This document shows positions 1 through 5,190 of a stretch of 6,205 bases of DNA, one piece after another. Where the stretch lies: positions 1-6,205 of the forward strand of contig JAKAUD010000110.1 in NCBI GenBank assembly GCA_021827885.1, written 5' to 3'. The position numbers and the translations under genes were made by a program. Below the pieces are notes generated by a model. It was not told the origin of the DNA, did not search any database, and was given only the letters and a program-made list of their open reading frames with translations. Position 1 is the stretch's first letter. Each line of letters begins with the position of its first letter. Origin of the DNA: Thermoplasmata archaeon (lineage in GTDB: Archaea; Thermoplasmatota; Thermoplasmata; Thermoplasmatales; Thermoplasmataceae).

Positions 1-162
1 CAAGGAGTTGGAACTGTCCTGAGCATTATAGACCTTCATCAAATCGTACCACAAATCATTCCAGTCCTTCTCCCCCCAAGCATATAGCCTTTGCCAAATG
101 GGAACTCTGTATTGCATTTTTAAACCTGACATTATATCTTTAAAAAATACCGCGTCTTTCAT
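1..162 (-). CDS. DUF262 / GmrSD-type protein, N-terminal fragment (runs off the left edge)
   Basis: Only the first 54 codons are present; the rest lies beyond base 1. The peptide carries the opening signature of DUF262 (GmrSD restriction endonuclease N-terminal family): YRVPIWQRLYAW at residues 18-29, then W34 and LWYDL at 37-41, matching the family pattern Y-x-[IV]-P-x-[YF]-Q-R-x-Y-x-W followed by a L-x-x-D-[IL] helix. Trp replaces the usual aromatic Tyr before QR. In the family this domain has a ParB/Srx-like nucleotide-binding fold and partners a nuclease domain (DUF1524, HNH) that cuts modified DNA; the downstream DGQQR motif and any nuclease domain cannot be seen here. The ATG at 162 is preferred because an in-frame TAG lies four codons upstream and a box A sits 28 bases before it. 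Its own promoter suggests a unit separate from the genes to the right. Type IV restriction or a related anti-phage role is inferred from the family. Confidence 0.85.
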   Translation of the reverse strand, partial: MKDAVFFKDIMSGLKMQYRVPIWQRLYAWGEKDWNDLWYDLMKVYNAQDSSNSL

Positions 163-205
163 ACTATTCAACTAATTTATATTTAACAGATATTTAAAAA
201 TTTCA
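163..205 (-). promoter_or_regulatory. Archaeal promoter for the DUF262 gene, probably leaderless
   Basis: On the minus strand TTTAAATA occupies 198-191, a textbook archaeal box A, preceded by the A-rich GAAATTT as a possible BRE. Exactly 28 bases separate the box from the ATG at 162, so initiation about 25 bases from the box centre would fall a few bases before or at the start codon. No Shine-Dalgarno sequence is seen in the interval, which fits leaderless translation. Confidence 0.6.
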
Positions 206-261
206 GAAAATGACGCTGGTAATTCAAACTACTGCAGCTATTGTACAAAAATAGTCCTGGT

Positions 262-381
262 TCACCAGCTTCGTAGCCAAGCAGATAATTCTTCAACTTC
301 GAATAACCTTAATACTCCTACGTAATCCTTGCCTGCCTCGCCCTCACTTGGCCCCCTCCTATAACCAAGGAGGGGCGGGGC
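262..381 (-). other. Stop-to-stop open frame of 39 codons, possible gene relic in the 409-base gap
   Basis: The interval 163-571 has no intact gene. Within it, this minus-strand frame is open between a TAA (384-382) and a TGA (264-262). Its second half reads like protein: KDYVGVLRLFEVEELSAWL, with an amphipathic helix character, while its first half overlaps the GC-rich hairpins. There is no ATG and no ribosome site. It could be the C-terminal tail of a decayed gene, such as a transposase tail, or chance; no family is recognised. Confidence 0.15.
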
Positions 382-394
382 TTAATAGGCCCCG
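353..394. repeat. Two tandem GC-rich hairpins
   Basis: The first hairpin pairs CCCCTCCT (353-360) perfectly with AGGAGGGG (368-375) around the loop ATAACCA. The second begins at the next base: CGGGGC (376-381) pairs with GCCCCG (389-394) around TTAATAG. Both are perfect stems in a locally GC-rich stretch inside otherwise A/T-rich non-coding DNA. They lie between the 344-residue gene and the DUF262 gene. Possible roles are a transcription barrier, part of a structured RNA, or a mobile-element end. Neither arm is followed by a clear T-run on either strand, so a standard intrinsic terminator is not supported. Confidence 0.6.
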
Positions 395-476
395 ACGAGA
401 ACAATACAGTATCAGTCTGAATTTTTCAAGTCCCAAACAAGACGCGATGAGCCGTCTGTAAGGCAGTCATAAAAAA

Positions 477-488
477 TTATATATATAA
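477..488. promoter_or_regulatory. 12-base palindrome TTATATATATAA, possible TATA element
   Basis: This is a perfect self-complementary A/T element directly after an A6 run. On the plus strand it is followed by AAGGTGA (512-518), then an ATG at 524 opening only eight codons (stop at 550). On the minus strand it could drive a transcript through the paired hairpins, or the adjoining T6 run could end transcription from the 344-residue gene. The direction cannot be decided, and a simple A/T-rich spacer is equally possible. Confidence 0.2.
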
Positions 489-571
489 CGCTTCAATTTA
501 TTTCTAAGGAAAAGGTGAAGAATATGGTTGGTGGAGAGACGAGCGGTTAACGACTTGTGGAGACCAGAAAT

Positions 572-1606
572 TTATTGTTTTTCTTTCAAACTCCAAACTA
601 CCATGTAGCCATTCTTTGGGAGAAATGGTTTGTAGATTTCCCATGAAAGGCTTGATAATTGACGCATGTAAGTTATAGGAAGACCTTTTGTAGTAGCAGG
701 CAGGAATGGAACAACTTCACTAGTGAACGAATATTTTTCACCATCAAGGCCAGAAAAATCATACGAAAGGTTAACTATTGCCCCCAGAGCTGGCCTGTTG
801 AATGATTTGAAGAAACTGTCGTCCTTTCTGAGGGACATGCTCTCAGAGATTCGAATGGAGAATTTTTCGTGCGGTTTTATCTTCATTTTTTCGTACTTAA
901 AGACTAAATAAGTCAGTGCACCAATGGTTTCCCGTTTGAAAGGAACATCAATTATTTCTTTTGTAGAGGGATCTATCATTACGAATTTATCATCGCTTTC
1001 CCTCTTGAAAGTTATAACTGTAGAATCGCTTTCGAAGGTGACTTCTATTATTGATAGGTGCTCAGCGTGGAAATCAGAGTTTAGGGAAATTTGTATCGAA
1101 TACGGCTGTTCGTGCATCGTTCTGTTTTTCAATTCTTGATGTGTTTCTATTGTAAGCTGAACATAAGTCTCAGATGGGTTCGTTTTGATAATAGGTTTTA
1201 GGGTTAGTGTTGTCACATCCCTGTTGATGAGTATCGGTACCTGAAATATGTACTCCCTGATTGCAGCCCATACTTCTTCCCCACCCTCGAGGACTTCCGC
1301 TCCGATCTTGTCAAAACTAGCAGAGACCAGTTTTTCTATTTTACCGTCTGCAAGTTTTGTGAATTCTCCCGTCTGATGCTTGTGTTGCCTCACTTCCAAT
1401 CTCTGGATAGTAAGGGACAAGATGCTCGCTATGACTAGGGCGACTCCGAATTCGCTTGAGATCACCGACACAAGATTGACTGAGGAAGTGAAGACTGATA
1501 TTGCAATCAAAACAACTCCGCCAAGTATCAAACCTACAAAAAACCAGTGATTTTCATACCATGGAATACCGTTAATAGGAGAGTTATCGGCTTCCGTCAC
1601 AATCAT
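572..1606 (-). CDS. Two-helix membrane protein with a probably beta-rich soluble domain, family not recognised
   Basis: The 344-residue protein starts with a short N-terminus, then two adjacent hydrophobic segments at about 21-43 and 45-68 forming a hairpin in the membrane. A basic stretch (RLEVRQHKH, 69-77) follows, suggesting the large domain is cytoplasmic. Residues about 80-120 are helical (KIEKLVSASFDKIGAEVL). From about 120 to the end the sequence alternates short hydrophobic and polar runs typical of beta strands, closing with LPKNGYMVVW near residues 329-338. The overall plan, 2TM plus beta-rich effector-like domain, recalls membrane-anchored sensors or effectors of immune systems, but no specific family is claimed. 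The ATG at 1606 lies inside the end of the upstream 129-residue frame (23-base overlap), so translation is probably coupled. No strong ribosome site is seen, though AGGT lies 14 bases upstream. The start lies in copy A of a 46-base repeat shared with the 433-residue gene. Confidence 0.8.
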   Translation of the reverse strand: MIVTEADNSPINGIPWYENHWFFVGLILGGVVLIAISVFTSSVNLVSVISSEFGVALVIASILSLTIQRLEVRQHKHQTGEFTKLADGKIEKLVSASFDKIGAEVLEGGEEVWAAIREYIFQVPILINRDVTTLTLKPIIKTNPSETYVQLTIETHQELKNRTMHEQPYSIQISLNSDFHAEHLSIIEVTFESDSTVITFKRESDDKFVMIDPSTKEIIDVPFKRETIGALTYLVFKYEKMKIKPHEKFSIRISESMSLRKDDSFFKSFNRPALGAIVNLSYDFSGLDGEKYSFTSEVVPFLPATTKGLPITYMRQLSSLSWEIYKPFLPKNGYMVVWSLKEKQ

Positions 1607-1973
1607 GTATACTCTTACCTGCTATTCTCCTTTTTGATGTCAAATAGTATGTTTCTGGAGACCTCACTACTGTCTTGCCTCCCCAAACTAGTAAAGGGGC
1701 CATGGAAAACCCGACTATCAGGAGTGCTTTACCGCTTGCATTCCTCACCTCCATGAGTTCTGCGTATTGGTACACTACCTTCTCGACATGGAGGGGGGCG
1801 CCGGTGTGAAGGGAGCTCGCTTTCTCCAAAATGCTATGAACTATTCTGTTCATCTCCTCACGGCTCTCGGATTTGAACCTCTCCTCCACTCTGGCAATCT
1901 CAATACTTTCCATGAGATTTCTTTGAGTGCTTGACTTATTCGAAGATGCTTGCCCGGTCTTCATTCCTTTCAT
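1584..1973 (-). CDS. Small single-helix membrane protein, unrecognised
   Basis: The protein has 129 residues. Residues 1-20 are polar and Ser/Lys rich. About 21-56 form a highly charged helix (SIEIARVEERFKSESREEMN and on) with coiled-coil character, and about 82-98 form one hydrophobic segment (ALLIVGFSMAPLLVWGG). A short basic tail ends in SKRRIAGKSIHDC. A soluble helical head anchored by a single C-proximal helix suggests a partner or adaptor for the larger membrane protein encoded just downstream, whose start it overlaps. An in-frame TGA immediately precedes the ATG at 1973, so the frame cannot start earlier; the ATG at 1964 is an alternative. Its tail resembles the short peptide encoded before the 433-residue gene (8 of 14 residues identical). 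Function is unknown. Confidence 0.6.
   Translation of the reverse strand: MKGMKTGQASSNKSSTQRNLMESIEIARVEERFKSESREEMNRIVHSILEKASSLHTGAPLHVEKVVYQYAELMEVRNASGKALLIVGFSMAPLLVWGGKTVVRSPETYYLTSKRRIAGKSIHDCDGSR
1598..1643 (-). repeat. Imperfect 46-base direct repeat, copy A (start of the 344-residue gene)
   Basis: Aligned without gaps to 3342-3387 it matches at 32 of 46 positions, including TCAAAAA, GAGAATAG and ATGATTGTG. In both copies the ATG within ATGATTGTG is the start of the large downstream gene. Another frame across both encodes S-K-[RK]-R-I-x-x-K-x-I-[HY]-D-C. It may be a shared coding remnant or a shared translation-control element. Confidence 0.5.
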
Positions 1974-2006
1974 TCATCATCTTGAACTCTCACTTTGGCA
2001 TTATAA
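1974..2006 (-). promoter_or_regulatory. Possible internal promoter before the 129-residue gene
   Basis: The 75 bases between the 433-residue gene and this gene contain, on the minus strand, TTATAATG starting at 2006. Twenty-five bases separate the box from the ATG at 1973, the spacing seen at other starts in this window. There is no clear ribosome site next to the ATG. Read-through from the 433-residue gene is also likely, so this would be an extra internal promoter at most. Confidence 0.35.
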
Positions 2007-2048
2007 TGTGCGTGACCTTGCGATCTCAAACTTCCCATTCTCCTAGTT

Positions 2049-3350
2049 CTATGGCATGACCATCTTTTCATCTATCAGCACTCTTCTGAGAAGGCATACG
2101 TTGACTTTCAGTATTGGCATGAAGAATTCGTCGTACCACATTGTTAAAGGGGGTTCTTCTACTATGTTATGATGGACAAAATTGTTAAGACGAGCGTACA
2201 AATTAGAATATAACAGATCTCCAAAGAATTCGCGTCTCTTGCTTTCTTCTCCATAGAATATTTTTGAGATGCATTCATCGAGATATTTTCGTCTTTCAGT
2301 GCTTAGTTGGTACTTCGCAAGCTTAAGCATGCATCCGGTATCGGGTCTTGAAGTCAGGGCAAAAGAAGTTGCTGGTGCATCGCAATAGTGACATATGGGT
2401 ACATTCTGACCTTCTAAATCATCCCCTTCAGATGACGTCGTAAATATGAGAAAGTCCACATCCTCGTTTCTTGAATTACATGATGCTTTATCATATATTC
2501 CGAATCTCTTTTTCAAATCTGCTACCATATCTTCCTCGTCTTTGGAGCAACTGGCCAAGGCAAGTCTTTCGTCCCGTTTAAATAACTCTATGAAGTTGTC
2601 TGGAAAGAGCATTTCCCTTATCAACTCGGTCAGCTTATTATTGGCCTCTTTTCTGAACAGTTCCACTATTGCTTTTGAGATTCCCTTTGCAATACTTGTC
2701 TTTATCCGGGAAAGTTCAGTTGGTGTAAACTCAATCTCTTCTACCGAATGCGTAAAGGTTCTGAGAATAGAGTTTAACGTAGAGTTCGAAATAGTTTCAA
2801 TATCACTCTTTATAGATCTCTCTTCAGGCATAGCCTCTTCTCTGCCAAGGTATACTTTTTCGACTATTATTTGGGTTAATTCATCATAAGAAAGTGCCTT
2901 AAGATCTCCCCAAAGTCCAGACTTAAGAAATGCCTCCCCAAATGGATTTATCCCCTTCCCTTCCCGCTTGCTTTCAACAGTCCAGCTTGTAGTTAGGAAC
3001 AGTCCAGTAATGGATAAGTCGAGTGCGGCTCTCAGATTCTTCAAAGCGTAACTTGTATATCCGTCGCATGTAAGTTTTACGGAAATAGCGAGTTCCCCAA
3101 GTATGTCAGCGAATAAGAGTTTCATCATCTCTTCAACCTTACTGCTCACCTTGTTCATTTCCAAGAATAAAACGTAGGCTCCATATTCCCGCACAAAGGA
3201 TGCAAAACTCCTTATTGCTTTAGCCATTATAGAACCCTTCTTTTGAAGGATTGTAGGTCGAATTCCAAACAATTTGACAAATGCTTTAGACGAAAAATCC
3301 TGCTTCATCCACTTTTTCATATCTTCAATATCCTTGTTTTGCACAATCAT
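2049..3350 (-). CDS. HEPN-like helical protein with a Cys-pair insert, tentative
   Basis: The 433-residue protein is soluble and mostly alpha-helical, with no membrane segment. Residues about 78-120 (ADILGELAISVKL, then GYTSYALKNLRAALDLS) resemble the N-terminal helix pair of HEPN-type and DUF5677-like proteins, in which a helix ending in L-R-x-x-L-[ED] is typical. Near the C-terminus, LYARLNNFVHHN (384-395) holds R387 and H393, an Rx5H spacing within the Rx4-6H motif of HEPN ribonucleases. C320, C323 and C340 (CHYC and a later Cys) could bind metal, though a fourth ligand is unclear. An RNase or toxin-like role is inferred, not shown. The ATG at 3350 has no ribosome site, and the nearest box A fits better a start at 3384 in another frame, so the true N-terminus may begin there and join by a +1 shift. 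It is the first gene of the unit that continues with the 129- and 344-residue genes. Confidence 0.7.
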   Translation of the reverse strand: MIVQNKDIEDMKKWMKQDFSSKAFVKLFGIRPTILQKKGSIMAKAIRSFASFVREYGAYVLFLEMNKVSSKVEEMMKLLFADILGELAISVKLTCDGYTSYALKNLRAALDLSITGLFLTTSWTVESKREGKGINPFGEAFLKSGLWGDLKALSYDELTQIIVEKVYLGREEAMPEERSIKSDIETISNSTLNSILRTFTHSVEEIEFTPTELSRIKTSIAKGISKAIVELFRKEANNKLTELIREMLFPDNFIELFKRDERLALASCSKDEEDMVADLKKRFGIYDKASCNSRNEDVDFLIFTTSSEGDDLEGQNVPICHYCDAPATSFALTSRPDTGCMLKLAKYQLSTERRKYLDECISKIFYGEESKRREFFGDLLYSNLYARLNNFVHHNIVEEPPLTMWYDEFFMPILKVNVCLLRRVLIDEKMVMP

Positions 3351-3384
3351 AAATGTCTTTACTCACTATTCTCTTTTTTGACAT
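3325..3384 (-). CDS. Short 19-codon frame, likely the misframed N-terminus of the 433-residue gene or a leader peptide
   Basis: ATG at 3384 opens MSKKRIVSKDIYDCAKQGY and stops at a TGA inside the 433-residue gene. A strong box A lies 31 bases upstream, better placed for this start than for the ATG at 3350. Removing one base, for example one A of the A4 run in GCAAAAC, would join it to the large frame and give about 444 residues. The joined N-terminus would have a small helix-turn-helix look (KDI..., then MKKWMKQDFSSKAFVKLF), resembling short archaeal and bacterial proteins of the form K-x-I-x-x-D-I...S-x-K-x-L-x-x-L-F. The alternatives are a true leader peptide, or a frame that begins further upstream at 3534, which is less likely because it would span the promoter. 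Confidence 0.4.
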   Translation of the reverse strand: MSKKRIVSKDIYDCAKQGY

Positions 3385-3387
3385 CCT
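3342..3387 (-). repeat. Imperfect 46-base direct repeat, copy B (start of the 433-residue gene)
   Basis: This is the partner of 1598-1643. The shared blocks include TCAAAAA, GAGAATAG and ATGATTGTG, and the relation of the two overlapping frames is the same in both copies: the upstream frame reads on through GAT-TGT while the large gene starts one base off. Confidence 0.5.
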
Positions 3388-3430
3388 GAGACGTTCCTCA
3401 AACAAATTTCTGATTCTTTTATACCTTTTG
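3385..3430 (-). promoter_or_regulatory. Archaeal promoter for the 433-residue gene unit
   Basis: On the minus strand TATAAAAG occupies 3423-3416, preceded by CAAAAGG as a BRE-like element. A start of transcription about 25 bases on would fall near 3394, leaving a leader of about ten bases before the ATG at 3384, with GAGG near 3394 and CAGG directly before the ATG. It lies in the 265-base gap (3385-3649) that separates the two gene sets; the remainder of that gap shows nothing else I can support. Confidence 0.55.
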
Positions 3431-3649
3431 GACTCACTCCTATCACACGCTTCAATCGAAGTGCTAGCATGCTCGAATAAGAGAGAATGACAGAATAGAG
3501 AAAGGCCCTCGGGAGAGTAAAGAACAAAATGCAAAATAGGTATAATAGTCAGCCTCCTATGCTGAGTAACTGGGAGTCTGCAAACTAGAAAATATCATCA
3601 ATTGGAAAGTAGATTAATAGGCAAGCCAACAAATGGAGAGATCAATTTT

Positions 3650-4609
3650 TCAATCGTCTATTCCCATATATTCAAAGTATCTGATCTTGAAATTTTCAAT
3701 CCAGTCGTGAACATCAGCAGTATTTGTCATCATACTTTTGAACCATGGAAAGGAAGCTTCCAAAATAACCTCGACGTTGGATGATAGAAATATCTTGTTA
3801 TATTCGTGCTTGGAGATATCTTTGAAATCCACATGCCTTGAAACATATTCCTCATAATTCTTGTTCAATCCGGTCTGAATTGTGGGTATTTGAAATCTCA
3901 AACTCAGTCTGTAATCCATATTGTAAAGCAATATTTTGAGATAGAAATCAGAAGAATGGTCCACTTTTACACGTGTTCCCTTAGGTACAACAAATGTTTT
4001 TCCCGTAGATTCACTCAGTATTGTTTCTGCTCTCTTGAAGATGCTGCTGAAGGATTCTAGTTCACTCGCAACTGTTGCTGCAGTAAGTAGACTCTTTGGA
4101 GCATCCTGTTTATAACTATGAATCTTCATTCCATCGTACTTTCTTGTTTCGAGGGGCGACCACCAAACAGGGTACGACCAAATGATAAATTTGATGAAGG
4201 CTAGACCGCATATCTCAAAGATTCTTTTTCTACAGCTATTAATATCAATAGCCTTGTTTCCTTCCTCTTCAATTCTCTTTGTAAATATTGAAGAATCTAC
4301 TAAGAAATTAGATGGATTTATGCCCTGAATGCTAATACCGCTGTCCGTTATCAGAACTAATCCAATGAGACCTGAGTCTTCGATAATTTCTCTTGGAAAG
4401 ATCAGTTTACCGATTTCCAGCAAGGAAATGCCCATTATAATTAGAGCAACGACAATAGTAGCGATAACCTGATAATTGAAGACCCCTCCCACCAAAGACG
4501 CGGTCAGGAACCCAGCAGCTACCCCGCCGATTACTGAGAATACGTAAACTCCAAAGGACCGTCTTCTGCTAAGATAATCTTCAGTGTGTTTTGCCTTTAT
4601 TATTGCCAT
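3650..4609 (-). CDS. Two-helix membrane protein with a large C-terminal soluble domain, unrecognised
   Basis: The protein has 319 residues. A basic N-terminus (residues 1-17, with SRRR) leads into two hydrophobic segments at about 18-43 and 47-71, giving an N-in hairpin, followed by about 245 residues of mixed helix and strand that should be cytoplasmic. A Trp-rich patch (WSYPVWW, about 154-160) may touch the membrane or a partner. No catalytic motif is recognised. The start at 4609 is well supported by GGAAGG four bases upstream. It follows the small frameshifted gene by 19 bases, so they form one operon, and it is the last gene of that set. Its two-helix-plus-soluble-domain plan parallels the 344-residue protein, which also closes its set, but I see no convincing sequence similarity between them. 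Confidence 0.8.
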   Translation of the reverse strand: MAIIKAKHTEDYLSRRRSFGVYVFSVIGGVAAGFLTASLVGGVFNYQVIATIVVALIIMGISLLEIGKLIFPREIIEDSGLIGLVLITDSGISIQGINPSNFLVDSSIFTKRIEEEGNKAIDINSCRKRIFEICGLAFIKFIIWSYPVWWSPLETRKYDGMKIHSYKQDAPKSLLTAATVASELESFSSIFKRAETILSESTGKTFVVPKGTRVKVDHSSDFYLKILLYNMDYRLSLRFQIPTIQTGLNKNYEEYVSRHVDFKDISKHEYNKIFLSSNVEVILEASFPWFKSMMTNTADVHDWIENFKIRYFEYMGIDD

Positions 4610-4628
4610 TTATCCTTCCATGTTAACA

Positions 4629-5085
4629 TTACTTCAATGAATATCTGAGTACCCCCTTCACGATAATCAGTAGCTCAATTACTCCGTTCAAAGGGACGTG
4701 CATTAAGGGCGGAACCGAATTCGATAATATTACAGACAATCCAAGGGAGAGGAAAGAAGCCTGCTGGGGGTAGAGCTGCATCGCAGTTCGTAGGGATGAT
4801 ACCCCTGCAAATAACCCTGTAATCAACAAAATTCCAAGGAAATGCTTCATGTGAAATGATTGACATTTCCTTTCAAACTTCTGTAGGTACGTACATAGAT
4901 TCTCCTCTGCATTCTTCGGTTCGCGATATTCCTGCCGGTATGGCTTGGAGTAATGCATGCACATTTTTTTCAGCATCTTTCTGATGTGCTCGATGCCTGT
5001 ATTCCACACCGAATAAGTCCTCTATCATCTTCTTCGCATCCTCCGTTGTCCAATCGTCCCTTTTCTTCAGGCACTCCATTAGCAT
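4629..5085 (-). pseudogene. Small membrane protein split by a +1 frameshift at an A7 run
   Basis: Two overlapping frames look like halves of one gene. The first, from ATG 5085, is charged and helical (KKRDDWTTEDAKKMIEDLF) up to about residue 40, then loses protein character and stops at 4873. The second continues from about 4964 to 4629 with a charged stretch (KNAEENLCTYLQKFERK) and hydrophobic segments (HFLGILLITGLFAGV, then ASFLSLGLSVILS and GVIELLIIVKGVL). They join cleanly at a run of seven A (minus strand 4970-4964). Dropping one A gives a 151-residue protein, a soluble helical head plus two or three membrane helices. An in-frame TAA lies nine bases before the ATG, so the start is fixed. 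It sits between two membrane-protein genes in the same operon. It may be a real mutation, a homopolymer sequencing error, or slippage-dependent expression. The head shares L-[FL]-G-x-x-Y-R-H with the 293-residue protein. Confidence 0.6.
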
Positions 5086-5094
5086 AAAGATGCC

Positions 5095-5190
5095 TTACAC
5101 TCGGTTTAGATCGGAGATATCGGTATGTCCCGAAATTTTCTCCCATTCATTGTTCGTCTCTTCTTTTCTGTTTCTAGATTTTCGGTTTCA
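5095..5190 (-). other. Coding-like extension after an in-frame TGA
   Basis: Directly after the TGA (5190-5188) of the 293-residue gene the same frame stays open for 30 codons to a TAA at 5097-5095. The translation is hydrophilic and protein-like (KEETNNEWEKISGHTDISDL). If this were the real end of the gene, the distance to the next ATG (5085) would be nine bases, normal operon spacing, rather than 102. It is probably a former C-terminus cut off by a nonsense change or a sequencing error; read-through is possible but unsupported by any other signal. Confidence 0.35.

Noticed and set aside
353..394. Hairpins as part of a tRNA, SRP RNA or rho-independent terminator
   Set aside because: There is no cloverleaf, no conserved T-arm or anticodon loop, no SRP helix features and no T-run after either stem.
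524..550. Eight-codon plus-strand frame after AAGGTGA and the TTATATATATAA palindrome
   Set aside because: It is too short to support as a gene; it converges on the 344-residue gene and nothing follows it.
723..1139. Plus-strand open frames opposite the 344-residue gene
   Set aside because: They are antisense shadows: the minus strand has one continuous frame with membrane helices and a coherent soluble domain, while these have irregular composition and no starts with ribosome sites.
2446..2889. 147-codon plus-strand frame opposite the 433-residue gene
   Set aside because: It is Ser-rich, a typical antisense reading of Glu/Leu-rich helical coding sequence, and lies fully inside a better-supported gene.
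4675..4866. 63-codon minus-strand frame inside the small membrane gene
   Set aside because: It lies entirely within the second half of the frameshifted gene, whose hydrophobic helices give a better protein. It has no ribosome site.
5188..5190. UGA reassigned as a sense codon in the organism
   Set aside because: The 319-residue gene also ends in TGA with nothing coding-like after it, and tryptophan is written TGG throughout, so a general reassignment is unlikely.
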